This document shows positions 44,962 to 57,500 of a stretch of 64,000 nt of DNA, in pieces. The translations under genes were made by a program, and so were the position numbers. Source of the stretch: Aculops lycopersici (lineage: Eukaryota > Arthropoda > Arachnida > Trombidiformes > Eriophyidae); the NCBI GenBank assembly GCA_015350385.1, contig WNKI01000004.1, forward strand, positions 3,252,855 to 3,316,854, given 5' to 3'. Each line of letters starts with the position of its first letter. The first letter of the stretch is position 1. The notes beneath the pieces are model-generated. The model was not told the origin of the DNA. It was given only the letters and a program-made list of their open reading frames with translations, and searched no databases.

Positions 44962-45408
44962 TCAATTCTGTTGATTGACAAAATCCTCAAGGATACCTTT
45001 TATGGCTCTAGCTGTGTCCACTTGATATCTTATTGTTGTCAAGTATTGATTATAACTAACATTGCTACCTGGTTCAATGGGCTCTATCCGAGGTGAGTCG
45101 AGGTTATCTGATTTTGTGTTATCTACTTTCATAGGCAAATTCTGTATGCTAGCCTTGCTCAGTTGAAGGCACTCCTGAACAGTCCTCAGATTGAGCTCAG
45201 TTGTATTACACGAGCCCAGGAAGTCTTCGAGGAGTAGCTCGAATCTTGGATGATTTGTTGGAATTGGATCACTCCTCAGTCCACTATCAATTTGACTATT
45301 TTTATCGATGAGGTCAGCTGAAACTGCCATCAGGTTCTTCAGCTGTTCCTTGAGATTCTGTAGACTTGCGTTCAATTTTCCAATATCGAAGGTATTCTGA
45401 CCAGCCAT
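44962..45408 (-). CDS. MED29: Mediator subunit 29 (Intersex homologue)
   Basis: 148 residues, single exon, true ATG. The order LNASLQNLKEQLKNLMAVSADLI, an Asp-Ser-Gly segment, RFELLLEDFLGSCNTTELNLRT, QECLQLSKAS and the C-terminal YNQYLTTIRYQVDTARAIKGIL follows MED29 closely (human about 200 residues with a longer N-terminus). MED29 belongs to the Mediator tail/middle module that links activators to RNA polymerase II; in Drosophila it is intersex. The gene is convergent with the F6-b gene (134 bp between stop codons) and tandem with the tetraspanin upstream of it. Confidence 0.88.
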   Translation of the reverse strand: MAGQNTFDIGKLNASLQNLKEQLKNLMAVSADLIDKNSQIDSGLRSDPIPTNHPRFELLLEDFLGSCNTTELNLRTVQECLQLSKASIQNLPMKVDNTKSDNLDSPRIEPIEPGSNVSYNQYLTTIRYQVDTARAIKGILEDFVNQQN

Positions 45409-45693
45409 GGTGATTTGATATTACAATATATATATGATACTATCAAGATTTATTTCATAAAATCAATATTATATGGTGAGTTTATGTAAACTTGGGGGCC
45501 AAAACTTTCTTTTCTGGCATTCGCGGCCCAATTCACAACGAATTGCTGTGGTGCATTTCACCGCGTGTTTGTTGTGCTGTGGTGTTGCAAAAAATAACGC
45601 GCTACTCTGTTTATGATTGCAGTAGAATAGACGCGTTATTTTGAATTTCATATGATGCCGATAAGGCTGAGTGGTTTGTTTAAAGAGGTGGGT

Positions 45694-46697
45694 TTAGTCT
45701 GAGGCCATTCCGCTTATATCGCTCAACTTCTCGCTAGTGCCACGACCAGTCCTACCAATAATCAGGTACAAGGTGCCTGACAAAACCAGACCAAATGCAA
45801 TTATCAACATTGCAAAGACTGCAGCTGATCCGATAGCCCAAGCGTGGCTCTTGATAACGCGCTTCATCTTATCGTAGCAGCCCTATATCGGAAAGGCAAG
45901 AGAGGTTTGTGTTAATGATTATGATTTTCCTGAAAATCGTAGATATTTGATTTATCCGTGATACTCACATCGAAATAAGTGTCCTCCTTCTTGGGCTGTC
46001 TACTTTGACAGGCCTGCTTGATTAGATCGTCCTCGCGACTCCGACAACAACTGACCGGAACTGTGGGACCCTCGGTGCCATTGAAGCGTGCCGACTCCTT
46101 ACGCCACGACTCATAACCCTTTATTCCCTTCAAGGAGACACCGCAACAGGCAAAGTTTATTTGGATTGAATCCCAAGCTTCGGTTACTTGTGAGTCGTTG
46201 CCATATGATTTCATGCTACTGTGCATTTCTCGGTGCAGGCGATCGTCGAGTTCAACTCTGAATATGAAACACATTGAGGCAGTCGTGCAAATGATAGCTA
46301 GTAGAGCCAGTAAAATTACAAAGTAAGTCTTAAGCATGCTCTTGATCTCCTTATAGGCACCTAAACTTCCTAAGATAGCTATGAATGCCACAATGGTACC
46401 TGTGATTATGAGTAAAACTGCGAAAACTATGTACAGATTCACCCCAAGCAGTCGCTCCATAAGCGAACGATCGGTCACTGTCCATATTCCTAGCGCTAAG
46501 ACGATAGCTCCACTCAGCTTTTTATCAGGTTATTGGGTGAGCGGGTTAGTAACAGGTAGTTGAATCAACTTTCTCTCTAGATCGTAGACGAAATGAAACT
46601 TCAATTGGCTAATAAAGGAGGCAGTCAAACTTACAAAGATGATTGAGTTGGCCAATAGGAGCGAGTACTTGATTCCTTTACCGTAACACTCGACCAT
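45694..46697 (-). CDS. Tetraspanin
   Basis: Three exons, 46697-46635, 46517-45969 and 45882-45694, give 266 residues. Donors are GTAAGT and GTGAGT; a TACTAAC-like branch site lies in intron 1. Exon 1 begins MVECYGKGIKYSLLLANSIIF; joining gives LSGAIVLALGIWT (TM1), then TM2 with GTIVAFIAILGSLGAYKE and TM3 with YFVILLALLAIICTTASMCF. The large extracellular loop contains the defining CCG (FACCGVSL) and PVSCC motifs and the last Cys in VGCYDKM; TM4 is SAAVFAMLIIAFGLVLSG. Tetraspanins organise membrane microdomains with integrins and other partners. It looks closest to the CD63/CD151-type set, but the exact orthologue is not resolved. The exon-3 tail is short and cytosolic. Confidence 0.93.
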
Positions 46698-48609
46698 TTT
46701 GATTCTTGTTGCGCTCTTGTTTTTTCTGCTCGAAACTTCTGGTTAGAGTTTTTCTTTCAGCTTCAAGTTGACTTCGAACTTTATGTATTTGACTCTTTCG
46801 TTCTCTTTTGGTGGACGTAAACTGTGGTCGTGGTACTTTTATTTGCATATGCACCTGCACTCGTTGAGAATAGAATGAACACTAACACCTCTCAACATCG
46901 ACGACGACGGCGGCCGGTAGACATCAGCGACCGACAAGTTGTGTATTTGGTGACAAGAGTTTTAGTTTGTAGCTGTAGACTTGCTGATGGTTGTGATGGA
47001 TCGAAGAGTTGGAGTATTGTGTCGACGACTAGGACTACGATTGATAGGCGCCAGAACGGGATTAGGCTGGCGGCTGTATGGATGCTCTAGTGGACTTGGT
47101 GACGAACATATCGTCGCTCGGCCCTGCTGAGATGGAGGGGCGGTGAGGGTTGCAAAGCGGAGCGCTGTCGAGATTGAACAACTCTGATTATGACAACGAC
47201 CCTTTCGTCGTGTGATGACGATGATTGAACAACTCTAACTCTCCACTGTAGCTTGGTGCACGCAAATAATAAGTAAACACGCGCGCACTCGCACATCAAC
47301 CACCTGGTGGCCAGGTAAATTTTTTGCCGCTTTGTATGTCCGTTGAATGGTCACTTTCTAGCTCTGTGTTTCTTTCGCTAGCAACGCTTGGGAGTAGAAA
47401 ATAAAAACATACACTAACACAAACCAACTACGACAACGACGTCCTAGTGACGAGAGCTACAATTCAACTTTTGCTACTCAGGTAAAGTGAGCAGAGTTTT
47501 GAAACTCATCAACAACAAAAGCAACCACCAGCGCCAGTCTATTCGTCGGGGCGGAAGTTGGCAGGTAACTTCAATGCAAACGCACGATGGACGAATCCAT
47601 CGTGCGATAATATTAGCGCAACAACCGCCGCCCCCTTTGGCTCGCGGCGCATTGGCAACATGCTTCCTCCTGACTCTCTATCTATCAGTTGTCCACCAAA
47701 AGATACTCACCTGGTAACCTGGCAACAGCTGACACTGTATAGTGCGTAATTTCGCATTCAAATTTTTCGGCCCTCCGCCGATCGTGTCCAGTTGGCTGAG
47801 ATGGAAAACGATGACGCACTGGCCGACGGCTCGCTTGATAGGCGGGTAGCTACGTAGTAGAGATTAAAGGCCGAAAGCCTAATACAAGTGTTGGTTAGTG
47901 GTCGACTAGGTCATTCAACTTACCAACATTAGGCCAGTAGCTTTTGGCCCACCAACACCAAAAGTTCTAGATCTCACACGAGTGGAGCCAAATTTCATCC
48001 TATCTAATCTACACTTTAAATAGGGCGTATTTCTCAGAATATTGACGACACAATGATGTAACAATGACAGCTAACCATCTACCTACCATGCAATATAGAG
48101 AGTTTATCTGTATGGGATTGGCGCTGCATGATGCGAGTCTCTAGTTTTACCACAATTTGCCTCGATACTCAACTAAACTTTATGTTTCGTAACCTAATTC
48201 GACCCCCTAACCTGATAGGATCAAATTGGCCAGAAAGAGAACGCAGATCTCTTTCTGTAAGCGGATCAGAGTTCGGGAGTTAGATGGGCGGAAATCGGAC
48301 ACACTGCGGTTTAAGGTGCAATTAATTTGCAGGTACAACCTAAGCACAATCAAATCTAAGCGCCATATTTGCTGCAATTATAATTATCTATCTAAGTCTA
48401 TGTTTTTTAATGAGGCATTCCATTTCGCTTAATTCCTTTCTTACAATCTCTCTTTCTCTTTGGGCGAGCACGAGGCGATCATTTAAATTCTAATTTTCTA
48501 ATACATTCTAAATAAAGATTGGATATAGACTCTCTCCCTCTCTTTCAAACAGATTAATTGGCTTCTCTGGTGATAGTAATAATGATTCCTAACGTAGAGT
48601 ATATGATGT
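46698..48609. other. Intergenic, no gene seen
   Basis: This lies between the tetraspanin start and the 3' end of the LOTUS gene. Short frames (for example 46824-47090 and 47487-47717) lack domains and conservation clues. It probably contains the tetraspanin promoter and LOTUS-gene 3' UTR. Confidence 0.45.
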
Positions 48610-49761
48610 TCAAGTGCACAACATGGCAGCCATACGAGCGCTACGCTTACTTTGCAGACACTGGAGCTCGTAGGCCTCTAGCTCCTCCTCTAGCTCCAAG
48701 AGTTCCTCTTCAGTTGGTCCACTATCTATTGCTGTGGACTGCTTGTACCTATTGCGACCTGTTGTTATGTGCTTATCAGCCAACTTGATTATCTTCTCCT
48801 CACCTGGCCCTTGGTCAATGATCTCCACCACTTCAGGCGAAATGGATTCGAACAGATCAATGAGCTTCGAGAAGCCAAAGATCGATACTTTACACTGACG
48901 ATTGAAGTAGTAGTGATAGGAGGGAATGAACTTGCTGAATGGAACAGAGTAATCGGGAGACATCTTTGAGAGTAACTCTATGACGTCCCAGATGAAATAC
49001 TTTGTCCGCTTAACCTCTTTATCACTTCTCTCACGCTTAGGTATCTCAAACCAAGCATCTGGATGCGATTCCGTGATGTATGGCTTCAAGTTGGCGAGAT
49101 CATGAGAAGCAACAAGTTGGTTAATAACCGGATTCATCAAGGAGTTTCCACTGCATCCACTTGATATTGGCGATTGTGATTCAATAGATTGATTCTTGTT
49201 GTTTGCTAGCTGAACAAACAATGGCTCAAGAATATGAGCATCGCAATTTTCACGCTTGATTGGTATTATATTGATGGTTCCTTCCCAAATTTCAGCCAAC
49301 AAAACGTTTATATTATTTGTTCCATAATCTTCAATTCTGAATGTCCTACCTAATACTTGCTCGTAGGCTCGAGCAAATTGACTTAGCTTCAACTTTTTGC
49401 CAGGTTGAGATTTAACAACCTTAATGAGATCGCTTGCAAACCGTTTTATTTGCTCGCGATGTGTCAGCGTTATATAGCGATTGTTTGTTGTTCCATCGCC
49501 GATAATTTGAACAACATGAGGTATGGATTCAAGTAGCTCGATGAGTTTTGTGTAGCCAAATTGGTAAACGCAACACTGGCGCCCATAGTGGTTGTGGTAA
49601 GCCGGAACAAATTTTGAGAATGGTATCATGCAATTGGGCTTTGATCTGAGCAAGTTTCTCACTTCGCGGCAAAATATTGACAAATTATCGGAGACTTGCG
49701 TTTTGTTACTTGAGTTTCTACAATCATCATCATTTGGCGATTGGGTTGAGTTTAGCGACAT
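48610..49761 (-). CDS. Three-LOTUS-domain protein, MARF1-like
   Basis: 383 residues from the first ATG (49761); upstream codons lead only to a GTG and then an in-frame TAA. It carries three LOTUS/OST-HTH winged-helix domains. LOTUS1 is about residues 25-105 (FCREVRNLLRSKPNCMIPFSK, then VPAYHNHYGRQC and YTKLIELLESIPHVVQI). LOTUS2 is about 108-170 (FASDLIKVVKSQPGKKLKLSQ). LOTUS3 is about 258-330 (IWDVIELLSKMSP, IPSYHYYFNRQC and FSKLIDLFESISPEVVEII). These match the LOTUS array of MARF1/limkain b1 closely. LOTUS domains bind RNA (G-quadruplex) or Vasa-type helicases in the germline. MARF1's NYN nuclease and RRMs are not seen here, so this is either a stand-alone LOTUS protein or the last exon of a larger gene. 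A C-terminal Glu-rich helix follows. Confidence 0.88.
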   Translation of the reverse strand: MSLNSTQSPNDDDCRNSSNKTQVSDNLSIFCREVRNLLRSKPNCMIPFSKFVPAYHNHYGRQCCVYQFGYTKLIELLESIPHVVQIIGDGTTNNRYITLTHREQIKRFASDLIKVVKSQPGKKLKLSQFARAYEQVLGRTFRIEDYGTNNINVLLAEIWEGTINIIPIKRENCDAHILEPLFVQLANNKNQSIESQSPISSGCSGNSLMNPVINQLVASHDLANLKPYITESHPDAWFEIPKRERSDKEVKRTKYFIWDVIELLSKMSPDYSVPFSKFIPSYHYYFNRQCKVSIFGFSKLIDLFESISPEVVEIIDQGPGEEKIIKLADKHITTGRNRYKQSTAIDSGPTEEELLELEEELEAYELQCLQSKRSARMAAMLCT

Positions 49762-51551
49762 GATTATAATTATCACTAGTATTACTTTGAGTGTTCTATT
49801 TACTTATAATGATGATGATACAATGTTCTAGGACTGAATTAGAAGAAAATATCAACGTTCTAACTGTTCTCCTCTCGTTAGGTCTCACCAGGTTGGGTTT
49901 AAGTTTTATTTACAGGTGGTTGTTTTGGTTTTACAAGTTGGCCGTAGGTCAGGATGTGGTAATAATAGAGGACAGTTGTGATGATTTTTCTGAACTTGAG
50001 CCTCAAAAAGGAGTGGAGGATATTGAGCCAATTTTTATTTCAACTAAATCTGAAAATTACCCAATACTCAACCGACTGTTGGTGGCGGCGGGCATACTAA
50101 AAGATGGGATTGAGGCAATCGCAACATGTTGCTATTGCCACTTTGCGCCGGTGACGGCGGCGGCTTCCACTGTTAGACGAGGAGCTGAAGGGCACATGAC
50201 CAGTCGCTGGCAACGAAACAGAGGCAATCTCCTATTGTTGCGACTCGCAACTTGCGAGGCGAACAGCCAACTCTATAAAGATTTTTTCGAGAAATCTTGA
50301 CGCGCTGGTAATGCGATCATTGCATAAATTAACGCGCTGGTTCTCACTGAAGGATTCACAGCGAAGCGTCTCGAAAAAGATTGCTCATTCGCTCGCTCGC
50401 TCGCTCGCTTGCTGGCTCAAGTTAAACGCGCGCGCTGGTCTTTGCAGAGTCTGCGTGACTAGGTGACACTTGTTTAGTTTTTCTCAAACTACCAAATAAG
50501 TAGCATAACATATCATTGTTGCCCGCCCATCTCTAGGTGGCGCTCCAAGTCTCGTCAGTCAACAGTCTCATCATCATCACGATAGTGGTTGTCGCGCTAC
50601 ACCAAGACGCGAGCTCGTGGCCAAGGACTTGCATTGAGTGGACAACGATCAACTTGGCCAGTGAGCAAGGGTGCGCATGATTCGTCGGGTCGCTAGGCAC
50701 CGCAACCCCTCGGTGGCCGTCTAGTGCGCAATATCAATGATCCACCTAAAAACCAGTCAGCTGAGCTCTCAAACTCAGCCAGCCGACTAGGCATCCAACT
50801 AGCTAGCAACCAAATTGACCGTCTGATCCGCTAAGCTGGTGCTCGCTACTGCTTCTGCTACCACTACTTTGCCCCTTTAGCTGGCGAGCCTCGGCATTCA
50901 GGGTACTCACTTCAGTATGGAGAGTTGCTTGCTTTTGCTGACGCATTTGCCACTTGACACATTCGCTGTTAAACCATTAGAACAACGAGTTGGCCGAGAG
51001 AGGCCGAGAAAATAAGAGAGAAAAGGGTAGAATAGGATAGGATTGGGGAAAGCACGTGAGAGATATTCGAGGTTGTGACAGCATTCTGGTTTGCAGTGAT
51101 ACAGTTTACGAACAACAAAAGCACGCAAAACACTAAACGATCAAATTTCTACTCATATGAGCAGCGCGTTAATCTGAAAAATCGACTTGAGCCTTGCGGC
51201 GAGCGGATCAATTAAGCGGCTCTTCCGCCTGAGAGGCTTCTCTGTTTTTAGTTGTTGCATATTTTAACCAACCAATCGCCAACGACGAGGATAGAGGCCA
51301 AAGGAAAACTTGAATAGAGTAAAAACATTAATTAACTAACTGACCAAAAGGTATGAGTTTGAGTTTGAACTTGAAAACTTCAAGTATCATATCAGAGGAA
51401 GAGGCACCACGCGAAAAAGAAAAACTCAAGCTGCAAACCCAACGAACAACGACCAAATAAATTATAAACCCAATCGCCGATCGACTTTACAAAGAGTCAA
51501 GCGAAATTTACCAAAGGCTTCCGGACAAAAGCGCCGCCATCCAGGCCTGTG
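49762..51551. other. Divergent interval between LOTUS gene and four-TM gene
   Basis: A 164-codon plus-strand frame from the ATG at 49809 has no recognised domain (see rejected items). A (TCGC)n run lies at about 50390-50410. I searched the minus strand for a MARF1 NYN or RRM exon and saw none. Promoters of both flanking genes should be here. Confidence 0.4.
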
Positions 51552-54500
51552 ATGGCCAATCGTCTAGTGATGATGCCCCCGAGGTTGATATCTGCGATAC
51601 TTTGGACGCTGGTCAGCGTCAACTTTTTCACATTAGTCATTGGCGGTTTGGTCACCTGGTTGGGCTACGCTATTCCAGTCAGGTAAGTGGTTTACTTTTA
51701 GCAGAACAACAAGGGGCCCCAGTTTTTTCAATGCTCCATTTTTCGACTTTTATAGAGTGAGGAAGAATGATTTTGCTTGAATGTTAGATTCGACAACAGT
51801 TACGACAAATCAGAGCTCATTATGGTGGCAGACATTGTCGCCTCTACCTGTCTGTTATGACGATTGAGACTTGTATATCATAGTTTGCGTTTGCGTTCGA
51901 TCACGTAGTTTTTCCGTTTTATCAGCATATTACTAGTAACAACATTTCACACAACAACAATACAACACCCACGATGGAAGAATCAAATATGGCGAGTTAT
52001 TTTTTCTTGCGCTACAAATTGCATAAAGAAAATGACAAGCCAGCTATCCCATACATTACATTACATCACATCCACATGATCCTTTTAGTGGGGGGAACTA
52101 GCATACATTCCGCGCTCCACTGGATCCACCTCAGCCAATGTTTTCTCCCTATTTTCCCCTCCCTTACTCATTCATCCCCACTTCCACCTCTCCCTCTCTC
52201 TCTTGCTTGTCACCAAATTTTTCCTTCCCCGCTTTCGGTGGCTGTCATAGTAGCCGTGCGGCTGACTATCTCAGATTACAGCGTTGCAATATGGTTGCCA
52301 AAACTTGTCGTCGCCAATGTGACACTAACGGAATGATTTGCAAGCGGGACCCTAAAAAGAGATGGTAAAGATGCTGCTCTCGGAAGCGACAAATTTGCTT
52401 GCTTTGCATCCAGTTGTGGTGGCAGCAGAGGGAGGAGGAGCAGCAAAGATGACAAACTCGACGGATCAAGAACAAAACAACTAAAGGCCCCAAGCAAGCC
52501 ATTAGATTGGCTGTCCGCCCGCTTGCTCGCTTACCTAGCTGACTTGCTGCCTGACTTACTCTATGGCCAGCTAGCTAGCTAGCTTCACTGCTTCCCTGTC
52601 CCACTGCTCTTTTACCAGGTAAATGGCACCCAAAAGTCGGAGCGGCGCCAGGTGATTGAGTTGCAATGCTAGTCCGTTATTCTAGTAGTATACTAGTCGG
52701 TCGATTTTACCGAATGCTGCTAGCGCAGCAAGTCTAGTCTAGTGGGCAAGAGTTGGAACGCTAATGCACCTCGGCGCTCAAATTTTGCTTGATCAGGCGA
52801 GTGGACGACGTGTCTCACATTGCCGTCCATCCGTCCGTCCGTCCGTCTGTCTATTTGCATCATCTATTCCGATCTGTTTGCCACCGCTACTGCGCCGTCA
52901 CGACTACCGTTGCCGCCACTATTCGCATGACCGCCACTAACACCAACCGGATTGCCGGTCGCTCACTCGAGCACCAACTCTTCTTGCCTGCTTGTTCGAT
53001 AGCTTGCCATTTGCCTAAACTCAGCCAGCTGGACACTCACGAGCCGCTAGGTCGCGGCGATTGAGTAGCGAGCGAGGGCGTTGGAATTCGTACACAAAGA
53101 TGGGCAGAGCTCTGACTGCCCATCTCTATGTGGAAGCCGGTAATTTGGCACTACACTACACTGCACTGAACTCGATTATGAGAAGGGGGACGAGATGCGA
53201 CTGGCATCATGCGAGCCTCGAGCGGCCAAGGGAACTCTCCAGTTACTATTATTAACTTGAACAAACCCAAAATGCCAGTTGGCTAGTCCACTGTGATGTC
53301 GACTGCGAACTAGTCGAGCTCAGCAATTTTATTCCCATCCATAGTGGCCCTTGTCCTGGGTTCATTCAACTGAACTGACGGCGGAAACCCAAACGAGAGG
53401 GAGGAATGCCAAATAAGCTTCGCTTTTTTTTCTCGGGTTGCGCCCTTCTCGAGTTGCAGACCAAATCTTGTTTCCGCCTCAAGAGAAGTTTGAGAGGCAA
53501 AAGCTAACGAAGTGGTCTTACTGGAGCAACAAAAGGCAAGGCAAAGTGTAAACCCAAATAAGGAATACGTCATCCACTCGGCAAGTGGTCGGTGTTAAGT
53601 GTTAACCTCAAAAAAAGTTGTGGCGTCTATCATTTTGAGGCGCCAAGTCTGACGGACTGATCGTTGTATTCTGTTGGCCGGCAGTATGACTCGACCCTTC
53701 CGCGATAAGAGCAGGCAAAAAGAATTAAAAAAGAAAAGACAAAACGGAAGTGGAGGCAAAGACTAGTTCAAATGAGAGTTATCTATTTGTTTGATCTACT
53801 GGCCGATTGTACGAGTGACCAAAACAGCAACGAGCCAAAGAGTTGGCGAGTAAGCGATCAGATAACAGACAAGCAATCTGTCGATCACACAACACAAATT
53901 CTTATGCCAGTCGTGTTGATATAGCGCCGTCCAAATCCACTTGCTGCCGCCAGCTTGCTGGGCAACTTTATGTCCTTTTTATCTATGAGTTGGTTTAATC
54001 AACTAACCGAACAAAACCCCTTGTCACTCATGCATCCAACCAAAGGGTCCGTTTCGTCGTTCGAGAGAAGTGCCAGTTTGCGCCACTTAATTGATAACTC
54101 GCTAGCAGCAATAGCGTTGCTGCTTCAATTAGTGGCGCCAGACGAACCCAATTTGACTCGCTCTCGGAGAGGATCGCAACTCCAGGCTAGAGTTGCGATC
54201 CCATCTCAACTACTCGCGTGGTGGTGCACTTACAATTTCAACCAGAGACCATCGACAGCTGGTAGATCACTATCGGGGGGAAATGCGCAAAAGAGAGAAA
54301 GGGGGAGAAAGGGAGAGGGAAAAAGAGCAAACCGCCTACTTCCGGTGGACACGGCGAGCCAGACGCTTGGCCTTCGAACTTTTTCCCGCCGTTCGATTAC
54401 CATTAGGTATTCAAATTCGGAGGTCTGGTGTCTCTGAGGCTTTGGTTTCATCCACAATTGTTCGCCGCAATCTGCCGATGGTCTAACACAACCAGCCAGC

Positions 54501-57500
54501 TCGCAACGGCCGGTGAGCTGGCACGTGTTTTTCTTCCGGTCGCGCGCTATCTATCCATCCAGCTTGCTGGCTTGCCATTCGGCCAGCAGTATTATGTTTC
54601 CTCTTAGCTGCTTGTCTAGTCAAATATACGGAAAGGATTGGAATTTTATTTGAATCGATCAATTCAAACTGAGGTCTTGAACTCGATGTCCTGATTCTCA
54701 TCGCGTCCGTCGTATAGCTACCATCTTCAAGACCAACTTTAGTTTAAGTAAGTGGCCTAAGTTTACACTGGCAAATCTCGTTCAATGGAAGCGAACAGTG
54801 TGACGTAATCGCTCCAAAGGTCAAGCAATGGATCCAAAATCCATTACTATGAATCACATCACATCACAGCTCAGCTCAGCTCAGCTCAGCTCAGCTCAGC
54901 TCGGCTCTCATCTACTTGACTAGTGGCGCCAGCTTGTCGTTTCGGGCGACGCGAGGCGAGAGTTTGTCGCTCGTGAGCGTGAGTTTGCTTAGACGTTGAT
55001 TCCGGTGTTCAATGTTTAGTCTAGGGTTCGTGTTTGCAGCCTCGAGCCTTGAAACCGACAGCAGCAACAATCATTACTTTTTGCGGTTTAACTTGAACAA
55101 AGCTTTCCGCTTGGCCCAGTGTTCTACTTTCGCCTAGCTGCCGCATCATCATTTTTGTCGATTTTCCAGTCGGCTAGAAAGTTGCCCCCAAACGTTGGAT
55201 AGAAATAGAAATACGAGGAAACAAACATTTCGAGCAGCAAAGGCTCCGAGAGCAAAGAGGGAATTGTTTGAGGCTAAGTATGCAACGAGATTACCGCTGC
55301 CATTGGCACCACGTGGGAATGAGAGACTGAGAGTTGAAAAGTAGCATTGCCAACTATCGAGTGGTTGGTTGGTTCACTGGAGGCAAATCGCCCTCGAGCT
55401 ATTGGGGCGGCTATTGGCCAAAGTCGTCTCTTAGTTGGCTCGATGGAGGGGCCAATCGAAGCTTGCCAATTTTAGCTTGCCACTGACTAGATGGTTTGGT
55501 GCAAGTGAGTGGAAATTTTTCACCAGCTCAATTGAAAGGTCATCGAGTTAGCGATTCGAACAAACGAACAATCAGCTCATTATCCGCTTCCGGTTCCGCT
55601 TGTCTCCCTATCTCTGTTGCTTGTTCTCATCACCCAGATTTATTCGATGTTGGGAAAAATTTGATAGCTCTGCTATCAGTTGGCCCCACGACCAACAAGC
55701 AGCTCAAATTCAAGGCAAAAATTAGCTCATGACCCAACCGATCGATTTCAGAGCAAAGTTTGCGGTTGAATTCTATCTATCTATCCATCTATTTAACTAT
55801 AGAGGCGAGTCCGTCGTCGTCGCTATCGTCTCATTAGCGTCCCGCCAATCGATCACCGGGATGCATTCCCGCTGTTGGACACAAACTCTCCGGTTTCTCC
55901 TCGCCCATGGCCATCGCATTGGCGCAAACTCGAAGCCTAATCTATCGGCAAGAGTAAACCGATCGATTGAGCTGCTCGTCATAGATGACAACACAAAAGT
56001 GCTAATAAGGAGGGAATTGGACCGGGCCCAGTGGACTCGATTCGGTGAGTCCCAATGCAAACAGTCGACCACTCGAGCGTGATGTTTATCTGGCTTGCCA
56101 ATGTAGTTGCTTCACGGTTCTCTATCTTCTCGTGACCCTGTGACACCATTTTCAGCTGGCTGCCGGTATTTGGGGGGTTCATGTATATATATATATATAT
56201 TTGTTGTATATATATGTTTGTATATATATATATATACAAACAAATTGTCCCACTGAATGGTCGCTGGTGGAGCCGGATGCCCTTTGGTCTGGCGCAGCAG
56301 CAAATCTCTGGCATACTGTCCAGTTCCAACTGAATCATAACAACTAGCTAAGCTCTCTTGTCCAACGACGTCGAGTCGACACTCGACATCAATGTAAACT
56401 CAATACCTACTCACCAAATACCAATGAAATCGAATGCTTCTAAGAATGGTAGTCCGCGGGTTTCTGCTTCACTGACTCGCAAAATCATCGCACAATAAGG
56501 ATGCTCTCTTTTTACCTGATATTTTAGTCTTCTGCCGATGCTCTAGTCATAATCCTAGATCATGAAAGACGAACTTGGGCCAGTGGATTCAAGTGAGCAA
56601 TCAACTAAGACTCGAGTCTACCTGGTGTCCAGTTCAATACATAAATCAATCAATTCATTTCTCTTTCCCTTACTATGAGGAGTGACAGCAACCAAACTAA
56701 CTCTTCAAATCTTCCAATTCCTCAAATATCATCGCCGATCCTGGTAAAAATTCAACAACTCACACACAAAACCCCTGAGAGAAATTTCACCCTCTTTCTC
56801 TCTAAATCTAACTGGAAAAATAAAAACAAATAAACAGACTTAAGCAATTTGGTCTATTACCTGAGATCGCAATAGTCGCCGGCTTCGCCTCGCTCATTGT
56901 CGCCTGCTTGGGCTTATGTGCGCTCAACTACTCATCGCATCACGCGCTCAATGTGTACGGTAAGTTTCGGTTCCATTTGGTGGCTGGCTGGCTACAGTAT
57001 AGTCGCTAGCTTGCCAAAAGAGGGTCTCTCAACCTAGCTGCTCCTGATCTTCCAAGGAAATTGGCAAGGTGTCTATAGTTGAAATAGAACTAACCCATAC
57101 ACTGCTTGTCGCCCTTTTGTGCTGTAGGTGTCTCTTGCATGATGTTTGCTTCGCTCATGGTCTTCGGTTTGCCCGATACCCTGAGTGGAACATCTACTGC
57201 GAGTTCCACCTTCCCCTTCGGCCCGTCTAATTCAACTACCGCAACGAGCAATCAAATGACCATCCAGAATAAAACAACAACCACCACAGACACCTCAACG
57301 TCCAATTTGCACATTCAACAACATCAGCAGCCGCAGCAGCGGCACAATTACCACCACAGCCACCAACACTACGCAACCGAAAATGGAGTTGCACGCGGCA
57401 GCTTGGGTCTGGATATCGTTTACTTCTCGCTCCTGTTTATCCTTCATCTTGTCTCAGTTTCCTCTTTCACCTTTGCTCGTTACTTGAAGAGAAAAGAGCT

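Larger units (their letters stand above)
51683..56837. other. Intron 1 of the four-TM gene, 5.2 kb
   Basis: No supported coding frame on either strand. It holds a pentamer microsatellite (54868-54902) and a TA-rich palindrome (about 56183-56245). Its size and noncoding nature resemble the ChAT introns and suggest regulatory content. Confidence 0.55.

Noticed and set aside
49791..50300. 169-codon plus-strand frame upstream of and divergent from the LOTUS gene
   Set aside because: First codon is GTG; from the ATG at 49809 it has one hydrophobic stretch, no domain I know, a composition shift at its end, and no poly(A) or splice support. It remains possible but unsupported.
53955..54437. 160-codon frame in the four-TM gene intron
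   Set aside because: No domain, and part of it is a GGGAGA-type purine repeat; inside an intron defined by good splice sites.
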